Positions 53,352 through 63,166 of a DNA stretch of 64,000 nt are shown piece by piece. The position numbers were made by a program, and so were the translations under genes. The notes beneath the pieces were generated by a model. The model saw only the letters and a list, made by a program, of their open reading frames with translations, had not been told where the DNA came from and ran no database searches. The first letter of the stretch is position 1; the number at the start of each line of letters is the position of its first letter. This DNA comes from JADCCX01 sp031373545. Lineage in GTDB: Bacteria > Pseudomonadota > Alphaproteobacteria > Rhizobiales > Beijerinckiaceae. Location of the stretch: the NCBI GenBank assembly GCA_031373545.1, contig JANMMT010000150.1, positions 1 through 64,000 on the forward strand. The letters run 5' to 3'.

Positions 53352-54125
53352 TCACCCTCGCGCTGCAGCCAGTTCCATCTGCGCCGCCAGCTTGAGTAGC
53401 AAGCCATCGGTCGAGACCGACATCAGCCGATAGCCCTTCGCGCCCACGTCTTTGGCCCGCTTCCCATCGATGCAGAAGGCGGACGCAAATTTGCCATGCG
53501 CCGCCGCGCGGGCGGCAATGTGGTCGAGCGCCTTGTCCACCTCGGGGTGAAACTGATCCACCGTTGCGCCATTCGTGAGCGCAATCGAAAGATCGTTGGG
53601 CCCGACGAACACGCCGTCGATGCCCTCCACAGCCAGAATGTCATCGAGTGCCGCCAGCGCTTCGCGCGTCTCGATCATGGCGATGGCGAGGCTGAAGCCG
53701 TTGGCCTGATGAAAATAGTCCACCGGTGCCAGTCCAGTAAGCCCCAGCGCACGGTGCGGACCCCAACTGCGCCCGCCCACAGGGGGAAACTTCATGAACC
53801 CGGCAAAGCGCCTCGCATCGTCCACGCTATTGATCATGGGTGCGATGACGCCCGCCGCTCCTGCATCCAGCGCCCGCGAGGCGGTGGCAAAATCGTCCAC
53901 CGCAATGCGCACGATTGCGGCCTTGCCGGCCAAGGCCACATGGGCAATGCCCGCCAGCATCAGCGCGACGTCAAGGCTGCCGTGCTGCATGTCGAGCACG
54001 GCGCAATCGAAGCCCGCACGCACCAGCGCCTCGGCCACGCTGGCATCAGGCAGACCGCACCAGGCGGCCAGAACAGGTGGGCCTGCTTTGATGCGGGCGA
54101 CGAAATCGGCAACGGGATGAGTCAT
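53352..54125 (-). CDS. HpcH/HpaI-family aldolase
   Basis: 257 residues. AGFDCAVLDMQHGSLDVALM contains the conserved D-x-x-H-G-type segment, GRSWGPHRALG the substrate-binding Arg region, and AMIETREALAALDDI with the following VDGVFVGPNDLSIAL the metal-binding Glu and Asp. Members split 4-hydroxy-2-oxo acids to pyruvate and an aldehyde. No catabolic genes are next to it, so the natural substrate is open. It converges with hslU, six bases apart. Confidence 0.88.
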   Translation of the reverse strand: MTHPVADFVARIKAGPPVLAAWCGLPDASVAEALVRAGFDCAVLDMQHGSLDVALMLAGIAHVALAGKAAIVRIAVDDFATASRALDAGAAGVIAPMINSVDDARRFAGFMKFPPVGGRSWGPHRALGLTGLAPVDYFHQANGFSLAIAMIETREALAALDDILAVEGIDGVFVGPNDLSIALTNGATVDQFHPEVDKALDHIAARAAAHGKFASAFCIDGKRAKDVGAKGYRLMSVSTDGLLLKLAAQMELAAARG

Positions 54126-54160
54126 GAGGTCTCCGGCACAACGGCGTGGCTCACCTTAGC

Positions 54161-56818
54161 CTATGCCAAAGCTTTGCCAATCAGCCCCTTGATCTCGGGG
54201 CGGCATGAACCGCAGTTGGTGCCCGCTTTCAACTGCGCGCCCACAGCATCCACAGTGTCGGTGCCGCCCCGGATGGCTTCAAGGATCGTCGCGCGCTTGA
54301 TGCCAAAGCATGAGCACACGACGGGGCCGAGATTGACACCTGATGCGGCCCGCCCGGCCAGAAGGCGGCGGCGCGTGTCGCGGTCCAGCGTCGCGGCGGC
54401 AAAGTGCTCGACCATCCAGCCAAAGGCCTCTTCGTCGTGGTGATCGCCCACAAACAGCACGGCGGCAAGCTGCCCGCCCTCGCCGTAGATGATGCTGCGG
54501 TGGACACCCACGGTGGCGTCGTTCAGCACAGCCCTGTCCCCTTGATCGGGCAGGAAATTGGCCAGCAAAGCCGCGACCTCGGCTGGCGCGCGGGGCGAAG
54601 CAAAGAGCACGCCCTCCCCGCCCTCCACCGCCACCCGTGCGTGGGAAAGCCAGGACGGCAGATCGAGCCGTTTGCGGCTGATGAGAAATCCCTCGCTCGC
54701 CATGGTGATGGGAACCACGCGCACCGGTGTCGCCTTCATTTCAGGCTGGCCGGAATACGGGTCGACGCTGTCCTGCACCAGCGCGCCGATGCGCGCGCGC
54801 CCGGAGCTGGCGTCGTTCCAGTGGATCGGCGCGAACACCATGCCTCGCTGTTGCCCGGGGGTGATCGCAACCAGCAACGTCGCCTCTCCGTGCGCTGAGG
54901 TGACGACGGCGTAACCCCCTTCCACGCAGCCAAAGCGCGCGGCGTCCTCCGGATGCATCTCGATGAAGGGCCTCGGGATGTGCCGCCCCAGTTTGGGCGC
55001 GCGCCCGGTGCGCGTCATCGTGTGCCACTGGTCGCGCACACGGCCCGTGTTGAGGAGCAGCGGCCAGGCTTCGCTCGTCGTCACACGCAAAGCCGGCGGG
55101 GCCACGGTGTGCAGCCGCGCCTTGCCATCCGGGGTGAAGAAATGCCCATCGGCGAAGAAACGCTCCTGCGGCGTATCCCCCTTTGCATGGGGCCATTGGA
55201 AGGGCTGCATCGCGTCAAACGCCGTGTTTGAGATCGTCGCCGTCGCACCGATGTCAAAGTCCCGGCTGCCATGGTTCTCGAAGGCGGAGAGCGCCGCATG
55301 CTCGCGGTAGATGCTGGCGGCATCGGGATAGCTGAAGGCCTCTTCGAAACCCATGCGCTTGGCCACTTCGCTGACAATCCACCAATCGGGCTTGGCCATA
55401 CCCGGCAATTCGAGCACGGCCCGCTGGCGCGAGATGCGCCGTTCCGAGTTGGTGACCGTTCCGTCCTTTTCCGCCCAGGTCGCGGCGGGCAGCAGGACAT
55501 GCGCGCCGGGCGTGGTGTCGGTGGAAGCGAGCGCTTCGGAGACCACGAGCAGGTCGAGCTTTTTCAGCGCCGCACGCACATGATCGGCTTTGGGCAGGCT
55601 GACGGCCGGGTTGGTGCACATCACCCAGAGCGCCTTGATTTCACCGCGCCCGATCGCGTCGAACATATCCACCGCTTTCAGCCCTTCGCGATCCGCCATG
55701 TATGGTGCACCCCAGAAGCGCCGGACACGGTCGATGTCGCTGCCTGAAAAGCCCATATGCGCCGCCAGCATGTTGGCAAGGCCGCCCACCTCGCGCCCGC
55801 CCATGGCGTTGGGCTGGCCTGTGAGGGAAAATGGCCCGGACCCCTGCTTGCCGATGCGTGCCGTGGCGAGATGGCAATTCAGGATCATCGCCACCTTGTC
55901 CGTACCCTGCGCGGATTGGTTGACGCCCTGGCTGTAGCAGGTGACGACGCGGGGCGTGGCGACCCAGCGGTTGACGAAGATTTCGATATCCGCCTCGCTC
56001 AGGCCCGTGAGTTCCGCCACGCGTGCGGGGGTGGGCGCGATGCTCTGGGCGTTTGCCAGCACCTCGGCAAATCCTGTGGTGTGGCGGGCGAGATAGCCCG
56101 GATCGATGACCCCGCGCCGGGCGACTTCTGCAAACAGCCACGCAAACAGCACCGTATCGGTGCCGGGTTGGAGCGAGAGTTGCAGATCGCAGCCCTCGCT
56201 GGTGGCGGTGCGGCGCGGATCGATGTTGACGATGAAGGTGCCGCGCCTCTCGCGCGCCGCCTGCATGCGCTGGTAGAGCACCGGGTGGCACCACGCGGCG
56301 TTGGAGCCGGTGAGCACGATCATGTCGGCACTGTCGAGATCCGCGTAGGTGTTGGGCACCGTATCCGAGCCAAAGGCGCGCCGGTGGCCCGCCACCGAAG
56401 ACGCCATGCAAAGCCGCGAATTGGTGTCCACATTCGCCGAGCCGAGGAAGCCCTTCATCAGCTTGTTGGCGACATAGTAATCCTCCGTCAGCAACTGGCC
56501 AGAAAGGTAGAAGGCAATGGATTGCGGACCATGGGTGCGCAGCGTGTCCACAAAGCCCGACGCCACATGGCTCAGCGCGCGGTTCCATGTGGTGGGCACG
56601 CCGTGGATCAGCGGCTCCAGCAGGCGCCCCTCCAGCGATACGGTTTCACCCAGCGCCGCGCCCTTGACGCAAAGCCGCCCGAAATTGGCGGGGTGGTCGG
56701 GATCGCCCGCAATATCAAGCCCGCCATCCACGCGGGGCGTGGCCAGCACGCCGCAGCCGACGCCGCAGTACGGGCATGTGGTTTTGACAGTGGTCAGAGG
56801 TGCGACGAGCGCATTCAT
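54161..56818 (-). CDS. nasA: Assimilatory nitrate reductase catalytic subunit NasA
   Basis: 885 residues from ATG 56818. Cys 15, Cys 18 and Cys 22 (TCPYCGVGCGVL), with a Cys in FGRLCVKG, bind a [4Fe-4S] cluster; the molybdopterin domains follow, with ATARIGKQGSGPFSLTGQPN typical of NapA/NasA enzymes. The last 60 residues are a BFD-like [2Fe-2S] domain (CSCFGIKRATILEAI, GTNCGSCRPEIKGL), as in cytoplasmic NasA. It reduces nitrate to nitrite. It overlaps the FAD reductase gene by four bases. Confidence 0.93.
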   Translation of the reverse strand: MNALVAPLTTVKTTCPYCGVGCGVLATPRVDGGLDIAGDPDHPANFGRLCVKGAALGETVSLEGRLLEPLIHGVPTTWNRALSHVASGFVDTLRTHGPQSIAFYLSGQLLTEDYYVANKLMKGFLGSANVDTNSRLCMASSVAGHRRAFGSDTVPNTYADLDSADMIVLTGSNAAWCHPVLYQRMQAARERRGTFIVNIDPRRTATSEGCDLQLSLQPGTDTVLFAWLFAEVARRGVIDPGYLARHTTGFAEVLANAQSIAPTPARVAELTGLSEADIEIFVNRWVATPRVVTCYSQGVNQSAQGTDKVAMILNCHLATARIGKQGSGPFSLTGQPNAMGGREVGGLANMLAAHMGFSGSDIDRVRRFWGAPYMADREGLKAVDMFDAIGRGEIKALWVMCTNPAVSLPKADHVRAALKKLDLLVVSEALASTDTTPGAHVLLPAATWAEKDGTVTNSERRISRQRAVLELPGMAKPDWWIVSEVAKRMGFEEAFSYPDAASIYREHAALSAFENHGSRDFDIGATATISNTAFDAMQPFQWPHAKGDTPQERFFADGHFFTPDGKARLHTVAPPALRVTTSEAWPLLLNTGRVRDQWHTMTRTGRAPKLGRHIPRPFIEMHPEDAARFGCVEGGYAVVTSAHGEATLLVAITPGQQRGMVFAPIHWNDASSGRARIGALVQDSVDPYSGQPEMKATPVRVVPITMASEGFLISRKRLDLPSWLSHARVAVEGGEGVLFASPRAPAEVAALLANFLPDQGDRAVLNDATVGVHRSIIYGEGGQLAAVLFVGDHHDEEAFGWMVEHFAAATLDRDTRRRLLAGRAASGVNLGPVVCSCFGIKRATILEAIRGGTDTVDAVGAQLKAGTNCGSCRPEIKGLIGKALA

Positions 56819-58044
56819 GCGGCGAGCGCGGCCAGCACGGCCGCGGGCACATAAGCCGGGCCGAACACCAGGCTGCGCCGCAGCGCCGTCACATCCACCC
56901 CGCGCCGCATCAGATCGAGATACCACAGCGCATCATCCGCATCGCCGATGAGCACCACGCCCACCAGCGCGCCGCCCTTGAGCACGAGCTTTTTGTAAAA
57001 GCCCTGGCGCGGATCGCTGGCGACAATGGCCTCTGTTCCCTCCCCGCCCATGAAATCCCCGGCGGAAAACACAGGTACTCCGGACACCTTGAGGTTGGTC
57101 GCCAGCAGTGTACCGCCGTAAGCGGCAGGCGCACCCGCCAGATGCGCGGCAAGCACTTTCGCCTGCTGATAGGCCGGCTCCACAAGGCCATAAACATGGC
57201 CCTGATGCTCCGCGCATTCGCCCAGCGCGTAGACACCTCTATAGGCTGCCTGCAACGCATCATCCACGACAATGCCCCGGTTCACCGCCACACCAGCGGC
57301 CTTGGCCAGCGCCATGTTGGGGCGGATGCCCACGGCAAACACCACCATATCGCAGGCGAGTGCGGTGCCATCATTGAATTCCAGCGCCTCGACTTTGGCA
57401 CCACCCGTGATCGCGCGGCTGGATTTGGCCAGCAGCACCTTGACGCCCTTGCGCTCGATGGCGCGCTTGAGAATGGCCGCTGCCGGCCCATCGAGTTGGC
57501 GCTCCATCAGGCTGTCCATGACATGGATAAGGCTGACATCGGCGCCCCGCTTCGCCAGCCCATACGCCGCCTCGATGCCCAGCAAGCCGCCGCCGATGAC
57601 GGCGATGCGCTGGCCATCCGCCGCCGCGCGCTCCAGGGCAGAAACGTCTTCAAGATCGCGAAAAGCGATGACACCCGGCAGGTCGCTGCCCGGTAACGGC
57701 AGGCGGATGGGGCTTGAGCCCGTGGCAAACACCACCCGGTCAAACGTAAGCTTCCGGCCCGAGGCGACAACGGCGGTTTGCGCCGTCACATCCACTGACG
57801 TGACAGCATCCCCCGTGATGAGCGTGACGCCCTGCGCCGCATACCACGACGCATCCTTGAGGCGAATATCGGCCTCCGACACATCGCGTGCCAGCAGCGC
57901 CGAGAGCAGCACACGGTTGTAACCGGGCCGCGCCTCCTCCCCCACCAGCGTGATGGCGAAATGCGCCGGGCACGTTGCCACCAGTTCCTCCACGAGCTTC
58001 ACGCCCGCCATGCCTCCACCGATGATGAGAAGGCGTTGTTTCAT
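56815..58044 (-). CDS. NAD(P)H/FAD oxidoreductase for nitrate assimilation
   Basis: 409 residues. The N-terminal FAD motif is LLIIGGGMAGVKLVEEL, the NAD(P) motif RIAVIGGGLLGIEAAYGL, and the FAD-binding end GVYALGECAEHQGHVYGLV. The protein resembles the FAD-NADH part of the nitrite reductase NirB but stops before its Fe-S and sirohaem domains. It probably passes electrons to NasA, replacing a NasB-type subunit. It lies one base downstream of nrtA. Confidence 0.88.
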   Translation of the reverse strand: MKQRLLIIGGGMAGVKLVEELVATCPAHFAITLVGEEARPGYNRVLLSALLARDVSEADIRLKDASWYAAQGVTLITGDAVTSVDVTAQTAVVASGRKLTFDRVVFATGSSPIRLPLPGSDLPGVIAFRDLEDVSALERAAADGQRIAVIGGGLLGIEAAYGLAKRGADVSLIHVMDSLMERQLDGPAAAILKRAIERKGVKVLLAKSSRAITGGAKVEALEFNDGTALACDMVVFAVGIRPNMALAKAAGVAVNRGIVVDDALQAAYRGVYALGECAEHQGHVYGLVEPAYQQAKVLAAHLAGAPAAYGGTLLATNLKVSGVPVFSAGDFMGGEGTEAIVASDPRQGFYKKLVLKGGALVGVVLIGDADDALWYLDLMRRGVDVTALRRSLVFGPAYVPAAVLAALAA

Positions 58045-58045
58045 G

Positions 58046-59326
58046 TCAGACGACAGCGCGCTTGATCTTGAGGGATTTGAGATAGCCCATCGGATCGGCG
58101 GGATCGAATTTCACCCCGTCGAAGAGGGTTTCCACACCGCGCGAGTCGCCCGTGGGCGTCCCCGCAAGGCCAAGCGCCTTGGCCGCATCGCGCCACATAT
58201 CGGCGCGGTTGGTCTTGTCCACCAGGCCCTTGATGTCGAAGTTCGGCTGGTAGCGGCCCCAGCGGATGTTCTCGGTGATGAACCAGGTGTCGAGGCTCTT
58301 GTAGGGATAGGAGGTTTCACCCGCCTGCCCCCAGAACTTCATGGCCAGCTTGGGGTCATTGACCTTGCGGTCCAGCCCATAATTGATCTCGCCCTTGATG
58401 CGCCCGATGATATCGCTGACCGGCACGTTGAACCACTGGCGACGGCCCACGATCTCAGCCATTTCCTGCTTGTTCTCCAGCTTGTCGCACCATTGCTGCG
58501 CCTCCATCACGGCCATCAGCATGGCGCGGGTGGCGATGGGGTTCTTGTCCACGAAGTCGGCACGCAGGCCGAGCACCTTTTCGGGATGCCGCGCCCATAT
58601 TTCGCTCGTCGTGACGGCGGTGTAGCCGATGTTCTGGTTGACGAGTTGCTCGTTCCACGGCTCGCCGACACAGAAAATGTCCATGTTGCCGACCTTCATG
58701 TTCGCCACCATCTGGGGCGGCGGCACGACGATGGTCTTGATGTCGGTGTCGGGATCGATGCCGCCGGCGGCCAGCCAGTAACGGACCCACAGGTCGTGCG
58801 TGCCGCCGGGGAAGGTCATGGCGGCGGTGAGATCCTTGCCAGCGGCTTTCTTGGCGGCAAAAGCGGCCTTGAGCGGCGCGCTGTCGCGGCCGATCTTGAG
58901 GCCCGCATACTCGTTGGAAACCGAGATGCCCTGGCAGTCCTCATTGAGGCTGAGCAAGTTGTAGAGCGGCGTGGGGACGTTGTTCTGCGTCACAAGGCCG
59001 GCCGTGATCGACTGCACCATGGGCCGCAGGATATGCGCGCCGTCGATGCCGTTGCTGGCACCGCCCAGCACGATGTTGTCGCGCAGCGCACCCCACGAGG
59101 CCTGGCGGGCCACCTCCACATCGCCCACGCCATGTTTGGCGAACAGGCCCTTCTCCTTGGCGATGACGAGGGGTGAGGCATCCGTCAGTGCGATGTAGCC
59201 AAGTTTGGCAGCCTTCACCTCCGGGCCCGCACCCTGTGCGAACGCCCCCGAGGGAAATAGCGCACGCGCAGCGGCCAATGTGCCCATGCTTGCCAGCAAC
59301 GTGCGGCGGTTGATTGTCTTTCGCAT
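58046..59326 (-). CDS. nrtA: NrtA-type nitrate ABC transporter substrate-binding protein
   Basis: 426 residues. The leader INRRTLLASMGTLAAARALF is a twin-arginine signal ending near AFAQG. KLGYIALTDASPLVIAKEKG is the CmpA/NrtA family start, with DLWVRYWLAAGGIDPDTDIK and CVGEPWNEQLVNQNIGYTAV further on. The protein binds nitrate in the periplasm. Permease and ATPase genes (nrtB, nrtC) are not adjacent, although they normally follow. It is the first gene after the sigma-54 promoter at 59380. Confidence 0.9.
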   Translation of the reverse strand: MRKTINRRTLLASMGTLAAARALFPSGAFAQGAGPEVKAAKLGYIALTDASPLVIAKEKGLFAKHGVGDVEVARQASWGALRDNIVLGGASNGIDGAHILRPMVQSITAGLVTQNNVPTPLYNLLSLNEDCQGISVSNEYAGLKIGRDSAPLKAAFAAKKAAGKDLTAAMTFPGGTHDLWVRYWLAAGGIDPDTDIKTIVVPPPQMVANMKVGNMDIFCVGEPWNEQLVNQNIGYTAVTTSEIWARHPEKVLGLRADFVDKNPIATRAMLMAVMEAQQWCDKLENKQEMAEIVGRRQWFNVPVSDIIGRIKGEINYGLDRKVNDPKLAMKFWGQAGETSYPYKSLDTWFITENIRWGRYQPNFDIKGLVDKTNRADMWRDAAKALGLAGTPTGDSRGVETLFDGVKFDPADPMGYLKSLKIKRAVV

Positions 59327-59379
59327 GACCCAGTAACTCCGAGTGAGGGTGGTGTCTTATTGATGTCCGCGTGCATGGC

Positions 59380-59396
59380 AGCAACCTGCATGCCAA
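59380..59396 (-). promoter_or_regulatory. Sigma-54 promoter of the nitrate operon
   Basis: On the minus strand TTGGCATGCAGGTTGCT matches TTGGCACG-N4-TTGCT with one mismatch, and GG and GC are ten bases apart. Predicted start is near 59369, about 43 bases before nrtA. Farther upstream GCAC-GCATGT-GTGC (59471-59484) is a dyad resembling an NtrC site, with six rather than seven bases between halves. Confidence 0.75.
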
Positions 59397-59587
59397 ACAC
59401 AGGAAACGGCCCGATGCGAGGTCAGCGCCAGCCCGCGGACCGATCACGCAGAATTCTGCCTGTTTATTGGGCACGCATGTGTGCGGTAAGCATCTTCGAA
59501 ACAAAGTCGGGGCCCTTGAAGTGTCATGCTGACCGCTGGCGCAGTCGAGCGCGCCCGTGATAGCCTGGTCCAAACGCGAGGCGCCCC

Positions 59588-61912
59588 ATGACCATTCACC
59601 CCGGCAGCATGAAGAAATTCGGCATTGGCCAGCCCGTGCGGCGGGTGGAGGATCAACGCCTCGTGACCGGTCACGGCCAATACACCGATGACATCGAGCC
59701 CGCAGGCGCTGTTCAGGCTTTCATCCTGCGCTCGCCCCATCCCCATGCCACCTTCACGATCGCTGACACGGCGGCGGCGCGCGCCATGCCCGGCGTGCTT
59801 GCGGTGTGGACGGCGGCGGATGTGGCTGGGGTGGGCGGTGTAGCCTGCGAGTCCCTGCTGAAAAAAGCGGATGGCACCGCCATGCAGGCGCCGGAGTGGC
59901 CGGTGCTGTGCGCATCGGCCGTGATGCATGTGGGGGATGCGGTGGCGATGGTCGTGGCACAGACATTGGCTGAGGCACGCGATGCCGCCGAAGCCATTGC
60001 GGTCGATTACACGCCCCTGCCCGTGGTCACCACCATCAGCGCGGCGCTGCAGGCCGAAGCGCCGCAAGTCTGGCCTTCACTTGCGCCCGCAAACATCGCG
60101 TATGACCAGACGCTGGGCCACGCCGCCAAGACGGATGCGGCCTTCGCGCAGGCGGCGCATGTGGTGAAACTCACGGTCGAGAACAACCGTGTTGTCGCCA
60201 ACTACATCGAAGGGCGCGCGGCGATTGGCGCTTACGACGCCGCAACGCAGAGCTACACGCTGACGCTCGGCTCGCAGGGCGTGCACGGCATCCGCGATGC
60301 GGTGATCGAACAGCTGGGCATCAATGAGGACAAGCTGCGCGTGATCACGCCCGACGTGGGCGGCGGTTTTGGCACCAAGAGCTTTAATTACCGCGAATAT
60401 GCGCTGGTTCTGCTGGCCGCCAAGGCCCTGGGCCACCCCGTGAAGTGGACGCAGGAACGCACCGAGCATTTCCTCTCCTGCGCGCAGGGGCGCGACAACC
60501 TGACATCGGCCGAACTGGCGCTCGATGCGCGGGGGCGTTTTCTCGGCCTGCGCGTGCACATCCGAGGCAACTTGGGCGCTTACGCCTCGCAGCACGGGCC
60601 TTACATCCCGTGGCTGGGCGCGACCATGGCAACGGGACCCTATGCTTTCGGTGCTGCGTTCATCCGTTGCCAAGGCGTCTACACCCACACCGTTCCTGTG
60701 GATGCCTACCGCGGTGCAGGCCGCCCCGAGGCGGCATATCTGCTCGAGCGCCTGGTGGACACCGCCGCGCGCGATCTCAACATGGACCCCGCCAAGCTGC
60801 GCGCCCGCAACTTCATCAAGCCCACTGCCATGCCCTACAAGACACTCACGAAGCGCACCTATGATGTGGGCGAATTTGCAAGCCATATGGAGGCCGCGCT
60901 GGAGAAGGCCGACCGCAAGGGCTTTGCCGCGCGCCTCAAGCTCTCGAAAAAAGCTGGCAAGCTGCGCGGGTTCGGCTTTGCCACTTACATCGAATGCACG
61001 GCCTGGGGATCAGGCGAGGATGTGCAGGTCTCGCTCGGCCAGGATGGCAAGATCACCGTGCTGATCGGCACGCAATCCAATGGACAGGGCCACATGACCG
61101 CCTATGCGCAGGCGGTCAGCCAGGCGCTGGATCTGCCCATCGATGACGTGATCGTCGTGCAGGGTGATACCGCGCGCATTAAGACAGGGCACGGCACGGG
61201 TGGCTCGCGCTCGATCCCGGTGGGGTTTGTCTCCTCGATGCGCGCCAGTGAAAATCTCGGCGCGAAGCTGAAAGACCTGGCCTCCGAAAAACTCGAGGCC
61301 GCCGTGGGCGATCTGGTGTTTGCGGAAGGCCACGTGCGCGTGGCGGGCACAGACAAGGGCCTGCATTTTCGCGACGTCGCGGCTTTGCCCGCCGCTACGC
61401 CGGAGCGTCTTAGCGCCAATGCGGATTTCGCCCCGCCCGACGCGACATACCCCAATGGCACCCACGTGTGCGAGCTGGAGATCGACCCGGCAACCGGCGA
61501 GACGCAGATTCTGGCCTACACCATCGTGGATGATTTCGGCGTGACGGTGAACCCGCTGCTGCTCGCGGGACAGGTGCATGGCGGCGTCGTGCAGGGCATC
61601 GGCCAGGCGCTGATGGAGCGCACGGTCTACGACGAACAAGGGCAATTGCTCACGGCCAGCCTGATGGACTACGCCCTGCCCCGCGCGGATCATGCGCCCA
61701 ATTTTGCGTTCTCCACCCTCAATGTGCCCTCCACCACCAACCCGCTGGGCATCAAGGGCGCTGGTGAAGCAGGCTCCATTGGCTCCTGCCCCGCTGTGAT
61801 GAATGCGGTGGTCGATGCCCTCTACCGCGCCCATGGCATCCGCCACATCGACATGCCTGCGACTCCCGAGCGCGTGTGGCGCGTCCTTGCAAAGGCGCAA
61901 ACGGGATTGTGA
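59588..61912 (+). CDS. Molybdopterin hydroxylase large subunit (form II CoxL-like)
   Basis: 774 residues. FGIGQPVRRVEDQRLVTGHG is the usual start of CoxL-type subunits. Residues 373-379 are AYRGAGR, the signature of form II rather than the CO-oxidising form I (AYxCSFR). The catalytic Glu 727 is in GIKGAGEAGSIG. Substrates of form II enzymes range widely over aldehydes and N-heterocycles. The Fe-S and FAD subunits that usually accompany it are absent on both sides. Cytochrome c' and b561 genes follow on the same strand, so they may take its electrons. Confidence 0.9.
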   Translation: MTIHPGSMKKFGIGQPVRRVEDQRLVTGHGQYTDDIEPAGAVQAFILRSPHPHATFTIADTAAARAMPGVLAVWTAADVAGVGGVACESLLKKADGTAMQAPEWPVLCASAVMHVGDAVAMVVAQTLAEARDAAEAIAVDYTPLPVVTTISAALQAEAPQVWPSLAPANIAYDQTLGHAAKTDAAFAQAAHVVKLTVENNRVVANYIEGRAAIGAYDAATQSYTLTLGSQGVHGIRDAVIEQLGINEDKLRVITPDVGGGFGTKSFNYREYALVLLAAKALGHPVKWTQERTEHFLSCAQGRDNLTSAELALDARGRFLGLRVHIRGNLGAYASQHGPYIPWLGATMATGPYAFGAAFIRCQGVYTHTVPVDAYRGAGRPEAAYLLERLVDTAARDLNMDPAKLRARNFIKPTAMPYKTLTKRTYDVGEFASHMEAALEKADRKGFAARLKLSKKAGKLRGFGFATYIECTAWGSGEDVQVSLGQDGKITVLIGTQSNGQGHMTAYAQAVSQALDLPIDDVIVVQGDTARIKTGHGTGGSRSIPVGFVSSMRASENLGAKLKDLASEKLEAAVGDLVFAEGHVRVAGTDKGLHFRDVAALPAATPERLSANADFAPPDATYPNGTHVCELEIDPATGETQILAYTIVDDFGVTVNPLLLAGQVHGGVVQGIGQALMERTVYDEQGQLLTASLMDYALPRADHAPNFAFSTLNVPSTTNPLGIKGAGEAGSIGSCPAVMNAVVDALYRAHGIRHIDMPATPERVWRVLAKAQTGL

Positions 61913-62011
61913 AGATACGCAAGTATTTGCGCAGTTGCAGCCATGCCGTCTTCGCTTATCCTTCATTTCAGCCGCAGCAGCGCTGATGGCCTCATCACTT
62001 GGGAGACATGC

Positions 62012-62455
62012 ATGAACAAGAGTTTGATCGCAGCGTTGGTGCTGGCCGCCGGCACATGGGCCGCAGGCACCGTGGGCACGCAGGCGCAGAGCGATGTGGT
62101 GACGCAGCGCACGACCATCCTCAAGACATTCGGCGCGGGCATCCGCGAGCCAGGCGCCATGCTGCGCGGCGAAGCCCCATTTGATCTGGCCAAGGTGCAG
62201 GCTGCGCTGACGGCCATCAAGACAGGCGCACCGCAACTGCCGCCGCTGTTCCCCGATGCGTCGCTTGGCGCGCCGTCCAAGGCCCAGCCCCTGATTGCCA
62301 CCGAACGCGCGCAGTTCAACGCGATTTTCGCCAAGATGGAAGCGGACGCCACCGCCGCACAGGCTGCGATCACCAATGAAGCCACCTTCAAGACCGAGTT
62401 TCCCAAGGTCCTCGCCAACTGTGGCTCCTGCCACCGTCCTTACCGCGCCCAGTAA
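62012..62455 (+). CDS. Cytochrome c' (c556-type)
   Basis: 147 residues from ATG 62012. A signal peptide ends near GTQAQ. The C-terminal haem site is CGSCH (Cys 137, Cys 140, His 141), at the end of a four-helix bundle that begins VVTQRTTILKTFGAGIREPG. Members are periplasmic; some bind NO, others donate electrons. It lies 99 bases after the CoxL-like gene and nine before cytochrome b561. Confidence 0.9.
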   Translation: MNKSLIAALVLAAGTWAAGTVGTQAQSDVVTQRTTILKTFGAGIREPGAMLRGEAPFDLAKVQAALTAIKTGAPQLPPLFPDASLGAPSKAQPLIATERAQFNAIFAKMEADATAAQAAITNEATFKTEFPKVLANCGSCHRPYRAQ

Positions 62456-62464
62456 CGTCAGCAG

Positions 62465-63166
62465 ATGGCAACCGGCACCGTCCGCGCCTGGGATTGGCCG
62501 ACGCGCGTCTTTCACTGGTCGCTCGTCGCCAGCATCATTTCGGCCTATGTCAGCTTCAAGCTGGCGGACCGTATGGGTGACCCGACGCTGATATGGCACC
62601 GCTGGAACGGCTACTTCATCCTCGTTCTGGTGGTGTTTCGCCTGATCTGGGGCTTTGTCGGCTCGTCCACGGCGCGCTTTGCCTCGTTCGTGGTCTGGCC
62701 CTGGACCGCGCTGCGCTACGGCTGGCAGTCCATGGCCGGGCGCGCGCCAGCCTATCTCGGTCATAACCCGCTCGGCACGTGGATGGTGCTGGTCCTGCTG
62801 GCGCTCGTGAGCACACAGGCGACGCTCGGTTTGTTTGCGCTCGAACACAACGAACTGGTTGCAGGCCCCCTCAAGCGGCTGGTCTCCCACGAGACATCGG
62901 AGGCCATCACCAAGCTGCACATCAAGGGCATCTACGTGATCGGCGCTTTCGTCATCCTGCATGTGCTGGCCAATGCCCTGCATGGTCTGTTCAAGGAGCC
63001 GCTGATTCCTGCGATGCTCCACGGCAGGAAGCCGGGCTTGGCCTACATCGATGCACCCGAAGCCCGCATCCCGGCAAATGTGACGGCCCGCGCGGCGATC
63101 TGCCTTGCGGCCGCCGCCGTCATTGTTTTCGGCGGCATCACGGCTCTGGGCGGGCGCATTCTCTAG
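62465..63166 (+). CDS. Cytochrome b561-type membrane protein
   Basis: 233 residues with four to five membrane helices. Probable haem-ligating His are in VRAWDWPTRVFHWSLVASII, HRWNGYFILVLVVFRLIWGF and AFVILHVLANALHGLF. The family passes electrons between quinol and periplasmic cytochrome c. Together with the cytochrome c' just upstream it looks like a small electron-transfer pair. It converges with the rhodanese gene, overlapping by four bases. Confidence 0.9.
   Translation: MATGTVRAWDWPTRVFHWSLVASIISAYVSFKLADRMGDPTLIWHRWNGYFILVLVVFRLIWGFVGSSTARFASFVVWPWTALRYGWQSMAGRAPAYLGHNPLGTWMVLVLLALVSTQATLGLFALEHNELVAGPLKRLVSHETSEAITKLHIKGIYVIGAFVILHVLANALHGLFKEPLIPAMLHGRKPGLAYIDAPEARIPANVTARAAICLAAAAVIVFGGITALGGRIL

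Noticed and set aside
59471..59484. GCAC-N6-GTGC dyad as an NtrC site
   Set aside because: Spacing is one base short of the usual site, and only one copy was seen, so it is mentioned but not listed as a feature.
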